A stretch of DNA of 64,000 bases. Origin: an uncultured Paracoccaceae bacterium. GTDB lineage: Bacteria > Pseudomonadota > Alphaproteobacteria > Rhodobacterales > Rhodobacteraceae. Under the pieces are notes generated by a model. That model worked only from the letters and a program-made list of their open reading frames with translations, had not been told where the DNA came from and did not search any database. The position numbers and the translations under genes are program-made. This document shows positions 1-8,469 of the stretch, in pieces. Where the stretch lies: contig CANMFL010000003.1 in assembly GCA_947497185.1 (NCBI GenBank), forward strand, positions 434,001 to 498,000, given 5' to 3'. Every line of letters starts with the position of its first letter. The stretch's first letter is position 1.

Positions 1-1
1 T

Positions 2-808
2 CTCGCGTCGATGGATACGGACTACAAAGCGCCCGCCGATTGGACCGCCTTTGCACAAGATGAGCGTGCGAAATGGGGCGCTTATGTCGCCGAGAACTGC
101 AAACCGGGGAACCGTCCGAATTCATACGCCCAAGCGATTGGCGTCGTGAATGATCTGATGGACCCGCGTGACCGCGTGGTTGCGGCGGCTGGTGGCTTGC
201 CTGCCGAGGTGACAGCGAACTGGAAAACGCTGGATATCGGGACTGTTGACGTCGAATTCGGGTTCTCCTGCATGGGTTACGAGGTCGCTGGCGGCTGGGG
301 TGCGCGGATCGCGCAGGCCGAGAAAGAGCCGGATGCGGACACTGTGATCTTTACGGGTGACGGGTCGTATATGTTGATGAACTCCGACATCTACTCTGCT
401 GTTCTCACTGGCAAAAAGATGATCGTTTGCGTGCTGGATAACGGTGGCTTTGCGGTGATCAACAAACTGCAAAACAACACTGGCAACGAGAGCTTTAACA
501 ACCTGATCGCGGATACGCCAACGGCTGTGAACCAAGTCGGCGTAGACTTTGAGGCACATGCGCGCGCCATGGGTGCGAACGCCGAAACTGTGTCCAACCC
601 TGCTGAATTGGGCGAAGCGTTCAAACGCGCAAAGGCCGCGACAAACACATCTGTGATCGTGATGATCGTCGATCCCTACGAAGGTTGGACCACAGAAGGC
701 CACGCTTGGTGGGAAGTCGGCACGCCGCACATCACCACGTCTGACAAGGTTCGCGAAAAGCATATCGAGCAAGAAGCCGATCGTCATAAACAGCGTAAAG
801 GTCTCTGA
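2..808 (+). CDS. iolD: 3D-(3,5/4)-trihydroxycyclohexane-1,2-dione acylhydrolase, C-terminal part (5' truncated by window edge)
   Basis: This is the C-terminal 268 residues of the ThDP enzyme that hydrolyses the trihydroxycyclohexanedione ring to 5-deoxy-glucuronate in cytosolic myo-inositol breakdown. The frame is open to the window edge, so the real start lies upstream; the family is about 610-640 residues. Counting from the first in-window Met (position 11), the ThDP/Mg motif is visible as GDGSYMLMN (about 116-124) followed by DNGGF (about 143-147). The stop lies one base before the iolC start, so the two genes are probably cotranscribed. The iol neighbours make IolD much likelier than another acetolactate-synthase-like enzyme. 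Confidence 0.93.
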   Translation, partial: LASMDTDYKAPADWTAFAQDERAKWGAYVAENCKPGNRPNSYAQAIGVVNDLMDPRDRVVAAAGGLPAEVTANWKTLDIGTVDVEFGFSCMGYEVAGGWGARIAQAEKEPDADTVIFTGDGSYMLMNSDIYSAVLTGKKMIVCVLDNGGFAVINKLQNNTGNESFNNLIADTPTAVNQVGVDFEAHARAMGANAETVSNPAELGEAFKRAKAATNTSVIVMIVDPYEGWTTEGHAWWEVGTPHITTSDKVREKHIEQEADRHKQRKGL

Positions 809-809
809 T

Positions 810-1805
810 ATGGATGTGTTCGGCGGGATCAAAAAGAACAACTTTGTCGTGGTTGGGCGCGTGGGCTTGGACTTGTTTCCAACTGAAGTCGGCATCGGGA
901 TCGAAGAGGCCACTGCGTTTACCAAAGACATGGGCGGATCATCGGCGAATATCGCAGCCGGCATCGTGAAACTGGGCGGTCAGGCTGCGTTGGTCACGTC
1001 TGTATCGGATGACGCGGTTGGCCGGACCTGCCGGACAATGTTGCGCGACACATACGGCGTTGATGATACCTATGTGACGACGGTGGGCGGCGAGGCACGC
1101 AATTCGCTGGCCTTGTACGAATCGCGCATCAAGGGACACCAATCGGTGATCTATCGGAACGGCGCTGCCGACTTTGAAATGACCGATGCGGACGTGCAAG
1201 CGGTTGATTACAAACGCTTTGGCGCGTTGGTCACGGCAGGGACAGTATTTGCGGCAGAACCATCACGCACGGCTGCATTCAAAGCGTTCGAATTGGCGCA
1301 CGAGGCCGGTTTGCCGATTATTTTCGACGTCGATTACCGGCCTTACAGCTGGCCTAGCCCGCAAGTCGCGGCGGATGTTCTCTCGCGTGCAGGCGCTATG
1401 TCAGATGTGATCATCGGCAACGACGAAGAGTTCGGCTTCATGGCGGGCGGGATTGAAAAGGGTCTTGATAAGGCCCGCGAACTGGCCGCCTCAACCGCCA
1501 CAATCGTGGTCTACAAAATGGGCGAACATGGCGCTGTCACGATCACCAAAGACGGCGAATTGCGCACTGGCATCTACAACGTCACGGCGCTGAAACCGAC
1601 TGGGGCTGGTGACAGTTTCATGGCGGGCATGCTGTCATCCATCGCTGATGGCTACGATTTAGAAGACGCCGTTTTGCGCGGCTCTGCCTGTGCGGCCATC
1701 GTTGTCGGCAAACCAGGCTGTGCGCCCGCGATGCCCTACCCTGCTGAATTAACAGAATTTTTGAATACACATCCGGGGCCTTCATCCCCGAAAAGCGAAG
1801 GATAA
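810..1805 (+). CDS. iolC: 5-dehydro-2-deoxygluconokinase (PfkB family)
   Basis: 331-residue ribokinase/PfkB-fold sugar kinase that phosphorylates 5-dehydro-2-deoxygluconate using ATP. The C-terminal PfkB signature PTGAGDSFMAGML (residues about 263-275) carries the catalytic Asp of GAGD, and the N-terminal GGSSANIA substrate motif is present. It has the short Bacillus-type length: the C-terminal DUF2090 aldolase-like domain fused to IolC in many proteobacteria is absent. This fits the separate aldolase gene two positions downstream. The ATG lies one base after the iolD stop, and iolB follows after 3 bases, so this is a tight operon. Confidence 0.92.
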   Translation: MDVFGGIKKNNFVVVGRVGLDLFPTEVGIGIEEATAFTKDMGGSSANIAAGIVKLGGQAALVTSVSDDAVGRTCRTMLRDTYGVDDTYVTTVGGEARNSLALYESRIKGHQSVIYRNGAADFEMTDADVQAVDYKRFGALVTAGTVFAAEPSRTAAFKAFELAHEAGLPIIFDVDYRPYSWPSPQVAADVLSRAGAMSDVIIGNDEEFGFMAGGIEKGLDKARELAASTATIVVYKMGEHGAVTITKDGELRTGIYNVTALKPTGAGDSFMAGMLSSIADGYDLEDAVLRGSACAAIVVGKPGCAPAMPYPAELTEFLNTHPGPSSPKSEG

Positions 1806-1808
1806 CCC

Positions 1809-2651
1809 ATGCATATTGCCCCGTTTGACAACCAGAACAAACCTATCGTCGACATCGACGATGCGACAGTGCCGCTGAACTATTTCAACATCGTAAAGTT
1901 GAAAAAAGGACAGGCGTTCGAATACACGGTGCCCGGCTATGAAACTTGCATCGTACCTGCAACGGGGACGATTGACGTTGATGTCGAAGGCTTTAAATGC
2001 GCAGGCCTTGGGCTGCGTGTGGTCGATGTGTGGGACGGCGAACCCGAGGGCGTGTACGTGCCGACAGGTGCAAAAACCACGATGGTCTGCACCAGCGACG
2101 AGGCCGAAGTGTTCATCGCAGGCGCGCGTTACGACAAAGTGTTGGATGCGTTTGCAGTCCGCGCGGATGAGTTGGACAAAGTGCAATACGGCTCTGACGA
2201 CACAAAAACCCACCGCAAAATCAAACACATCCTCGGCACTAAGTACCACGACAAAGTGGGTCGCCTATTGGTGTCCGAATTATTCACGGTTGGGCAAGGC
2301 GGCTGGTCCGGCTTCCCATCACACAAGCACGACACCGACCGCTTGCCAATTGAAACGCGCCACGACGAAACCTACAATTTCCGATTCAAACCGAACCACG
2401 GCTCTGGCGTGCAAATGCTGCAACGCGAAGACGGCAAGTCAGGCGAAGCGTATCATATCGTAGATGGATCAACGATCTGCCTCGATTCAGGCTACCACCC
2501 CTGCGCGGTTCTGCCCGGCTACGAGATGTACTATTTCACGATCCTCGGCGGCCTGTCGCAACGCAGCCTCGTGCAGTTTTTCCAACCGACACATGCGTAT
2601 CAAGTCGAAACCATTCCCGGCATCAAAGATATGATCGCAAAGTTCAAATAA
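1809..2651 (+). CDS. iolB: 5-deoxy-glucuronate isomerase
   Basis: 280-residue IolB, a two-cupin metal-dependent isomerase that converts 5-deoxy-glucuronate to 5-dehydro-2-deoxygluconate, between the IolD and IolC steps. Length and overall sequence match the family. The segment around residues 175-195 holds the metal-site stretch FPSHKHD with further acidic and histidine residues. The start is preceded by AAGGA (1798-1802). The gene lies 3 bases after iolC. Downstream, a 126-base gap with a repeat element separates it from the aldolase gene. Confidence 0.92.
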   Translation: MHIAPFDNQNKPIVDIDDATVPLNYFNIVKLKKGQAFEYTVPGYETCIVPATGTIDVDVEGFKCAGLGLRVVDVWDGEPEGVYVPTGAKTTMVCTSDEAEVFIAGARYDKVLDAFAVRADELDKVQYGSDDTKTHRKIKHILGTKYHDKVGRLLVSELFTVGQGGWSGFPSHKHDTDRLPIETRHDETYNFRFKPNHGSGVQMLQREDGKSGEAYHIVDGSTICLDSGYHPCAVLPGYEMYYFTILGGLSQRSLVQFFQPTHAYQVETIPGIKDMIAKFK

Positions 2652-2666
2652 GCCACGCCGTTCCCG

Positions 2667-2743
2667 CTTCTTTGGCTCTCTTAAATCCCCGCCGGAGGCA
2701 TCGAATTTTCGCGAAAATTCGTACGATTTTTCTAGAAAAATCG
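2667..2743. repeat. dispersed intergenic repeat, copy 1, with two perfect 20-bp palindromes
   Basis: Sits between iolB and the aldolase gene. The conserved block CTTCTTTGGCTCTCTTAAAT, then CCCCGCCGGAGGCATCGA, is followed by two perfect palindromes: CGAATTTTCGCGAAAATTCG (2702-2721) and CGATTTTTCTAGAAAAATCG (2724-2743). Related copies lie at about 9626, 19438 and 37711. The palindromes could fold in RNA as A/U-rich hairpins, acting as attenuators or mRNA stabilisers. This is the only copy whose block reads in the direction of transcription. Confidence 0.75.
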
Positions 2744-2777
2744 GTGCCACCGCACATGTTTCGCATAAGGATCAACT

Positions 2778-3620
2778 ATGCCTCTCGTCACCTTAAAAGA
2801 CGTACTGCAACCCGCCCTCAAAAACGGCTACGCGGTTGGCGGACTTGTCACCCTAGGCTGGGAAGATATGCGCGCCTATGTCGCTGCCGCAGAAACCCTT
2901 GGCTGCCCGCTGATCCTACAAGCTGGGCCGGGGTGCCGCGAGCACACGCCGCTGCCAATTTTGGGCATGATGTTTCGTCATTTGGCTGAGGCTGCGTCGG
3001 TTCCCGTCGTCGCCCATCTGGATCATGGCTACACCTATGACGATTGCTCAGAGGCGTTGGATAGCGGTTTCACCTCGTTAATGTATGACGGGTCGCGCAA
3101 GCCGTTACGTGACAATATTGCCGAGACCAAGATGATCGCCGATATGGCCCACGCTGCGGGAATTTCCTGCGAGGGCGAGATTGGTTTTGTAGGCTACGAC
3201 AATGGCGAGGCGTCGGCTGGCACTGACCCGCAGGAGGCCGCGATTTTTGCTGGTGAAACTGGCGTTGATGCGATGGCTGTGTCTGTCGGCAACGTGCATT
3301 TGCAGCAGGATAAATCCGGCGGTCTTGATCTGGAACGGATCAAAGCGATTGAAGCTGTGACCACAGTTCCGCTGGTTATTCACGGTGGATCGGGCGTTCC
3401 TGCTGAGCAGCGCACGCTGCTCGCCACGACATCAAACGTGTGCAAATTTAACATTGGTACCGAATTGCGCATGGCCTTCGGTGCTGCGTTGCGCAATGCT
3501 GTAAACGCCGATCCTGACAGGTTCGACCGCAATACGATCCTTAAAGAAACCCATGACCCCGTACAGGCCGCAGCCGAAACCGTTCTCCGCGCCTTTGCTG
3601 CCCCTCAATTGAAAGGCTAA
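2778..3620 (+). CDS. class II fructose-bisphosphate aldolase family, probably the inositol-pathway aldolase (IolJ function)
   Basis: 280-residue zinc-dependent class II aldolase of the KbaY/GatY/FbaA type. The catalytic segment AHLDHG puts the general base at Asp82 and a zinc ligand at His83. The other zinc histidines are in GNVH (His173) and HGGSG (His202), and the phosphate-binding NIGTELR follows. Between iolB and iolG, and with an unfused IolC, the likely reaction is cleavage of 6-phospho-5-dehydro-2-deoxygluconate to DHAP and malonate semialdehyde. That role is inferred from position; FBP or tagatose-bisphosphate aldolase remains possible. The start has AAGGA nearby. Confidence 0.85.
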   Translation: MPLVTLKDVLQPALKNGYAVGGLVTLGWEDMRAYVAAAETLGCPLILQAGPGCREHTPLPILGMMFRHLAEAASVPVVAHLDHGYTYDDCSEALDSGFTSLMYDGSRKPLRDNIAETKMIADMAHAAGISCEGEIGFVGYDNGEASAGTDPQEAAIFAGETGVDAMAVSVGNVHLQQDKSGGLDLERIKAIEAVTTVPLVIHGGSGVPAEQRTLLATTSNVCKFNIGTELRMAFGAALRNAVNADPDRFDRNTILKETHDPVQAAAETVLRAFAAPQLKG

Positions 3621-3624
3621 TGCT

Positions 3625-4611
3625 ATGATCCGAATTGCACTTCTGGGCGCTGGCCGTATTGGTCAGGTTCATGCCCGCACCATTCGCGGAATGGATAATG
3701 CGACTGTGACCGCCGTGTCCGATTTCTTTCCTGAAACGGCTGAAAAGCTGGCAAAGACGCTGGGCGCAGAGGTTCGTGATAACGACACGATTATGGCGTC
3801 CGATGACGTCGATGCGGTTGTTGTCGGCACGCCCACCGATACCCATTTTGACCTGATTATGGCTGCGGCCAAGGCTGGCAAAGCGATCTTTTGCGAAAAG
3901 CCGGTGGATATGTCCGCTGACCGTATTCGCGAATTGATCGCTGCTGTCGAAAAGGCAGGCGTGCCGTTTATGACTGCGTTCAACCGCCGCTTTGACCCGA
4001 GTTTTGCAAATGTGCAGGCACGGATTTCTGCGGGGGAAGTGGGCGATGTCGAGATGGTAACGATCCTGTCCCGCGACCCGACACCGCCGCCGCTGTCATA
4101 CGTCAAATCATCGGGCGGTATTTTCCGCGACATGATGATTCACGATCTGGATATGGCGCGTTTCTTGTTGGGTGAGGACCCGATTGAAGTCGTCGCTTAT
4201 GGCTCTGCGTTGGTTGATCCTGCGATTGGCGACGCGGGTGATGTGGACACGGCTGGTGTGATGCTCAAGACGGCATCGGGTAAGATTTGCCAGATCAGCA
4301 ATTCGCGCCGCGCGACCTATGGCTACGATCAGCGGATCGAGGTTCATGGCGCAAAGGGGATGCTGCGGGCCGAGAACCATCTGGAGAACACCGTCGAGGT
4401 CGCGACCGAAGCGGGCTATCGCCGTGCGCCAACGCTGAACTTTTTCTTGGAGCGCTACGAGAGTGCGTATCGCCGCGAGATGGAGCATTTTGTGGGCTGC
4501 CTGAACGACGGCACGGCGGTCACTCCGACGATCCATGACGGGTTGAAAGCGCAGATGCTTGCGGATGCCGCTACAGTGAGCTGTCAAACGGGCAAACCTG
4601 TCGCCGTATAA
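3625..4611 (+). CDS. iolG: inositol 2-dehydrogenase (Gfo/Idh/MocA family)
   Basis: 328-residue NAD-dependent oxidoreductase that probably oxidises myo-inositol to 2-keto-myo-inositol. The N-terminal Rossmann motif GAGRIG is at 8-13, the family EKP motif at 91-93, and the catalytic HDLDMARF segment at about 173-180. It starts 4 bases after the aldolase stop, with GAAAGG as ribosome site. Position in the iol cluster supports this substrate, although scyllo-inositol or other inositol dehydrogenases share the fold. iolE and iolA are not in the window and may lie upstream. Confidence 0.85.
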   Translation: MIRIALLGAGRIGQVHARTIRGMDNATVTAVSDFFPETAEKLAKTLGAEVRDNDTIMASDDVDAVVVGTPTDTHFDLIMAAAKAGKAIFCEKPVDMSADRIRELIAAVEKAGVPFMTAFNRRFDPSFANVQARISAGEVGDVEMVTILSRDPTPPPLSYVKSSGGIFRDMMIHDLDMARFLLGEDPIEVVAYGSALVDPAIGDAGDVDTAGVMLKTASGKICQISNSRRATYGYDQRIEVHGAKGMLRAENHLENTVEVATEAGYRRAPTLNFFLERYESAYRREMEHFVGCLNDGTAVTPTIHDGLKAQMLADAATVSCQTGKPVAV

Positions 4612-4739
4612 GCTGATTTGAGGGGTCGCGGTTGCGATTCCTCAAATTCGTCAAAAATCGAACACATTCACCGCGTGTTATCTGTCCAAAGATTTCACAA
4701 CAAAGGGCGCGTCCCGTTTGACGTGTTGACCGGTGTATT

Positions 4740-6122
4740 ATGTCCGCGATGCCACAACCGATTGATGTTTACAGCAACGACAAGCCTGATGATCCGGGCT
4801 TGCCGGATGGTGTGTCCCTGCTGAATGGTGAGTTCGAGATCACGGGGCGCATCAGTCACGGCGGTTTTGGCATTACCTATCTCGCCAAGGATGTCGGCCT
4901 GAACCGCACTGTGGTGATCAAAGAATGCTTCCCCGAAGCGTTTTGCAATCGCCGCAGCAACAGTAGCGTCATGGTCAGATCGTCCAGCCACGAAGACCAA
5001 TATCGGTCAATTGTGGAAATGTTCATGCGCGAGGCGCGTAGCATTGCCAAAATGCGGCACCCTAATATCGTCGCTGTTCACCGTGTTTTCGAAGACAATC
5101 ACACTGCTTATATGGCGCTGGACCTGATCGAAGGTGACGACCTGAAAGAGATCATCGAAGACGAAGATCGCAACCTGACGCCGACCCAGATCAAGGATAT
5201 TCTGTTCAAGATTTTGGACGCGATCGAGTTGGTTCACGCCCATGATTTGCTACACCGTGATATTTCGCCAGATAATATCCTGTTGGATAAATGGGGCAAT
5301 CCGGTCCTGATCGACTTTGGCGCTGCACGCGAAGAGGCCAGCAAAAAGACCCGCACGGTGTCTACTGTGATGATCGTCAAAGACGGGTATTCGCCGCAGG
5401 AATTCTACTTTGCAGGCGGCAATCAGAACGCCAGCAGTGACCTTTATGCGTTGGCTGCGACGTTTTACCATCTGATTTCCGGTCAGGCCCCGACAAACAG
5501 CCAGACACGTGTGTCTGAAATTGCGATGGGCAATGCTGATCCGTGTATGCCGCTGTCGGGATCGTTCCCTGATTATGACGACACGTTTCTTGCCGCTATC
5601 GACAAAGCAATGCGCGTCGCCCCGAAAGATCGAATCCAATCTGCACGTGCGTGGATCGAGATGATTGACCCGCATAATACGCATGTCGAAGATTACGAAC
5701 GTCCTGTGGTGAACGAAAGTCTGGGAATGACGCTAACCAGTCTCGTGTCCCAGACGAACAACGAGTTGCTGACGATTCCACCCACTGCATTGAAGAAAAC
5801 GCCGTTAGAGATGCTGCAAGAAAACACCGCAGTTGATGTGGCTGACTGGATCAAGGAATTCAACGAAGAGACCAAGAATAGCGGCGATGACCGCCCGATC
5901 GAGCTGGAAGACGCGCCGAAATTCAGCGGTCGATTTGGTCGTCAAAAGACGATCCCGCCGATGTCCGCGATGCCGCGCGATCCTGATTTCGATATGGACG
6001 AGCCCGCAAAAGTTGCGAAGCGATTTAACTTTAAACTCGTTGGTGCGGTTCTGGGCCTGCTTGGTGGTTGCTACCTCGCGCTCAGCAATCCGCAGATGGT
6101 TCTAGGGTTGATGGGCCTTTAG
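4740..6122 (+). CDS. membrane-anchored eukaryote-like serine/threonine protein kinase
   Basis: 460-residue Hanks-type kinase. The N-lobe has a glycine loop HGGFGITY (40-47), the ATP lysine in VVIKE (Lys61) and the helix-C Glu (about 98). The catalytic loop HRDISPDN (172-179) and DFG (192-194) are intact, so it should be active. A linker of about 130 residues leads to one hydrophobic helix near the C-terminus (about 432-455), so the kinase domain should be cytoplasmic. No PASTA or other sensor domain is visible. It follows iolG after 128 bases and has no partner phosphatase or FHA gene beside it. Substrate unknown. Confidence 0.88.
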   Translation: MSAMPQPIDVYSNDKPDDPGLPDGVSLLNGEFEITGRISHGGFGITYLAKDVGLNRTVVIKECFPEAFCNRRSNSSVMVRSSSHEDQYRSIVEMFMREARSIAKMRHPNIVAVHRVFEDNHTAYMALDLIEGDDLKEIIEDEDRNLTPTQIKDILFKILDAIELVHAHDLLHRDISPDNILLDKWGNPVLIDFGAAREEASKKTRTVSTVMIVKDGYSPQEFYFAGGNQNASSDLYALAATFYHLISGQAPTNSQTRVSEIAMGNADPCMPLSGSFPDYDDTFLAAIDKAMRVAPKDRIQSARAWIEMIDPHNTHVEDYERPVVNESLGMTLTSLVSQTNNELLTIPPTALKKTPLEMLQENTAVDVADWIKEFNEETKNSGDDRPIELEDAPKFSGRFGRQKTIPPMSAMPRDPDFDMDEPAKVAKRFNFKLVGAVLGLLGGCYLALSNPQMVLGLMGL

Positions 6123-6128
6123 GCCGAG

Positions 6129-6596
6129 CTAAACAGGCATCGCCGTGGTGTTGCGCACGGTCCGCAATGCAAACGACGACTGCATTTGCGCGACGCCCGG
6201 AAGGGTCGCGAGATAGCGGCGGTGAATGCGGGCGAAATCTTCGGTATCGCCCGCCACGACCTTGAGCAGATAATCCGCCGTGCCCGCCATTAGATGACAT
6301 TCCAGCACGTCGGGGATCAGGGCGATTGCTTTTTCGAACGCATCAAGCACCTCGTCCGCCTGCCCCGATAGCGTTATTTCCACAAAAACTGTCGTGGGTC
6401 GTCCGACCTTGCGCGAATCTAAAAGGGCGACGTAGTCTCGGATAAACCCATCTTTTTCCAAGCGTTGCACACGCCTGTGACATGCCGAGGCGGACAGGTT
6501 TACCATGTCTGAGAGTTCGGCGTTGGACATGCGACCGGTCTTTTGAAGCACTTCGAGGATTCGTCGGTCGATCTGGTCAATATCCACTGGGCGCAC
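6129..6596 (-). CDS. Lrp/AsnC family transcriptional regulator
   Basis: 155-residue regulator with an N-terminal winged helix-turn-helix (about 3-50, including NAELSDMVNLSASACHRRVQ) and a C-terminal AsnC/RAM ligand-binding domain. It is transcribed divergently from alanine dehydrogenase across 126 bases, the usual arrangement for an AldR-type activator responding to alanine or other amino acids. This function is inferred from context. Its 3' end lies 6 bases from the kinase stop on the other strand. Confidence 0.9.
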   Translation of the reverse strand: MRPVDIDQIDRRILEVLQKTGRMSNAELSDMVNLSASACHRRVQRLEKDGFIRDYVALLDSRKVGRPTTVFVEITLSGQADEVLDAFEKAIALIPDVLECHLMAGTADYLLKVVAGDTEDFARIHRRYLATLPGVAQMQSSFALRTVRNTTAMPV

Positions 6597-6722
6597 GATC
6601 CTTCGTTAAAACGTGGTAAACACGCGCATTTTTACGGGTGATCACGCTAACAAGCAATGATTTTACAGCAGCAATTGCGCGAAATCAGGCAGACTATCAG
6701 ACTATAGAGAAGGAGAATCACT
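6597..6722. promoter_or_regulatory. divergent control region between the Lrp-type regulator and ald
   Basis: 126 bases that must hold both promoters and any Lrp-type operator. The stretch near 6655-6690 is AT-rich (AATGATTTTACAGC) and GACTATAGAG just upstream of the ald ribosome site AGAAGGAGA resembles a -10 element. No exact palindrome stands out, as is common for Lrp sites, so operator positions are not called. Confidence 0.45.
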
Positions 6723-7841
6723 ATGCACATCGGTTGCCCGAAAGAGATTAAGCCTCAAGAATTTCGCGTCGGTTTGACGCCGAATGCCGCCCATGAAGCG
6801 GTTGTCCACGGCCACACCGTCACCATGGAACAAGGGGCCGGCATTGGCGCGGGCTTTACTGACGCTGATTATACTGACGCCGGTGCGCAGATTGCGGGCA
6901 CAGCTGCAGAGGTGTTCGCGGCTGCCGACATGATCGTAAAGGTGAAAGAGCCGCAAGCCATGGAACGCAAGATGCTGCGCGAGGGGCAAATTCTGTTCAC
7001 CTACCTTCACCTAGCCCCTGACCCCGAGCAGACCAAAGACCTGATCGCGTCCGGTGCGACCTGCATTGCGTATGAGACTGTCACCGATGATCGCGGCGGG
7101 CTGCCATTGCTGGCCCCAATGTCCGAGGTCGCAGGTCGTCTGGCACCGCAGGTTGGCGCGTGGACCTTGCAAAAAGCGAACGGTGGACGCGGTGTGCTGA
7201 TGGGGGGCGTGCCCGGCGTTGGCCCTGCCCGTGTTGTGGTGATTGGCGGCGGTGTTGTTGGCACGCAAGCGGCCAAGATCGCCGCAGGTATGGGTGCGGA
7301 TGTGACGGTGCTGGACCGTTCCCTGCCCCGCTTGCGGTATCTGGATGACGTATTCGGCGGTCAGTTCAAGACGGCATATGCCAGTGCTGGCAACACAATC
7401 GAGCTGGTCCGCGAGGCTGACATGGTGATTGGCGCTGTGCTGGTGCCGGGTGCAGCGGCCCCCAAACTGGTTTCACGGGCGCAATTGTCCGAGATGAAAC
7501 AAGGTGCGGTGCTTGTGGACGTGGCGATTGATCAGGGCGGCTGTTTCGAGACGTCAAAGGCCACAACCCACCAAGATCCGATCTACGAGGTCGATGGGAT
7601 CATGCACTATTGCGTCGCAAACATGCCGGGTGCTGTGGCGCGCACGTCGACCATTGCGCTCGGGAATGCGACGATGCCGTTTATGTTGGCGCTGGCCGAT
7701 AAGGGGTGGCGTCAGGCCTGTGAAGACGATCCGCATCTGCTAAACGGGTTGAACGTTCACGCGGGCAAGCTGACTTACTTTGCTGTGGGCAAGGCGCTGG
7801 GCATCGACGTTTTGTCACCGCAACTCGCCCTCAAAGCGTAA
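6723..7841 (+). CDS. ald: alanine dehydrogenase
   Basis: 372-residue NAD-dependent L-alanine dehydrogenase, which interconverts alanine with pyruvate and ammonia in the cytosol. Canonical residues sit at family positions: Arg15 in EFRVGL, Lys75 in VKVKEP, His96 in YLHLAP, and an Asp in VDVAIDQGG (about 270). The NAD motif VIGGGVVG is near 172-179. A strong ribosome site (AGAAGGAGA) precedes the ATG. The gene is divergent from an Lrp-type regulator and ends in a strong terminator shared with mscL. Confidence 0.96.
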   Translation: MHIGCPKEIKPQEFRVGLTPNAAHEAVVHGHTVTMEQGAGIGAGFTDADYTDAGAQIAGTAAEVFAAADMIVKVKEPQAMERKMLREGQILFTYLHLAPDPEQTKDLIASGATCIAYETVTDDRGGLPLLAPMSEVAGRLAPQVGAWTLQKANGGRGVLMGGVPGVGPARVVVIGGGVVGTQAAKIAAGMGADVTVLDRSLPRLRYLDDVFGGQFKTAYASAGNTIELVREADMVIGAVLVPGAAAPKLVSRAQLSEMKQGAVLVDVAIDQGGCFETSKATTHQDPIYEVDGIMHYCVANMPGAVARTSTIALGNATMPFMLALADKGWRQACEDDPHLLNGLNVHAGKLTYFAVGKALGIDVLSPQLALKA

Positions 7842-7845
7842 ACGC

Positions 7846-7877
7846 AAAAGGCCCGCACCAAAATGTGCGGGCCTTTT
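7846..7877. terminator. bidirectional intrinsic terminator between ald and mscL
   Basis: A perfect 13-bp stem AAAAGGCCCGCAC (7846-7858) and GTGCGGGCCTTTT (7865-7877) with a 6-base loop. It gives a GC-rich hairpin followed by U residues in both directions, serving convergent ald and mscL. Confidence 0.92.
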
Positions 7878-7898
7878 CGTATCGCAGTGAAGCGACGC

Positions 7899-8324
7899 TT
7901 ATTTCTTCAGCTGTGCCAAGATGTCGGCCAGCAGTTCTTCTTGTGTTGGGCCAGCAGGAGCTGCTGGAGCCTCAACAGGCGCTGGGCCTTTCGCTTTGTT
8001 CACGGCTTTAACCAGCATGAACACAACAAACGCAATGATCAGGAAGTTGATGATCGCCATGATGAAGCGACCGTAAGCGAACACCGCGCTGCCAGCTTCG
8101 TCGGCTGCTGCGATTGTTGTGTATTCACCACCGCCCAAGTTCACGAACATGTTCGAGAAATCAACGCCGCCAGTGAACAGGCTGATGATTGGATTGATCA
8201 GGTCACCAACAAGCGACGTTACAATCGCCGTAAATGCTGCACCGATGATGATACCAACAGCCATGTCCATGACATTGCCTTTGGCGATAAAATCTTTGAA
8301 TTCGTTGATCATTGTAGTCCCCAC
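7899..8324 (-). CDS. mscL: large-conductance mechanosensitive channel
   Basis: 141-residue inner-membrane osmotic safety valve. The N-terminal amphipathic segment [20 protein letters not shown] leads into TM1; a periplasmic loop with the TTI segment follows, then TM2 (around 84-105), and a cytoplasmic C-terminal helix ends in [13 protein letters not shown]. Length is typical (about 130-150). It is transcribed toward ald with a shared terminator between them. Confidence 0.95.
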   Translation of the reverse strand: MGTTMINEFKDFIAKGNVMDMAVGIIIGAAFTAIVTSLVGDLINPIISLFTGGVDFSNMFVNLGGGEYTTIAAADEAGSAVFAYGRFIMAIINFLIIAFVVFMLVKAVNKAKGPAPVEAPAAPAGPTQEELLADILAQLKK

Positions 8325-8469
8325 ATTTGAATCACAAGCGCGGCTGATCTAATGTCAATTGCGCGCTTGCGCACACCTGTAGAGTAAAAACACAATAACG
8401 CTATGGGTTTTATTCAGGGGTGTTCCCCCTAAATGTAACAGATAGCGCAAATAAATAAGGACTTGTGTG

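Noticed and set aside
122..964. 280-codon minus-strand reading frame across iolD and iolC
   Set aside because: Antisense to two clear iol genes, and composition is rich in Arg/His without any recognisable motif.
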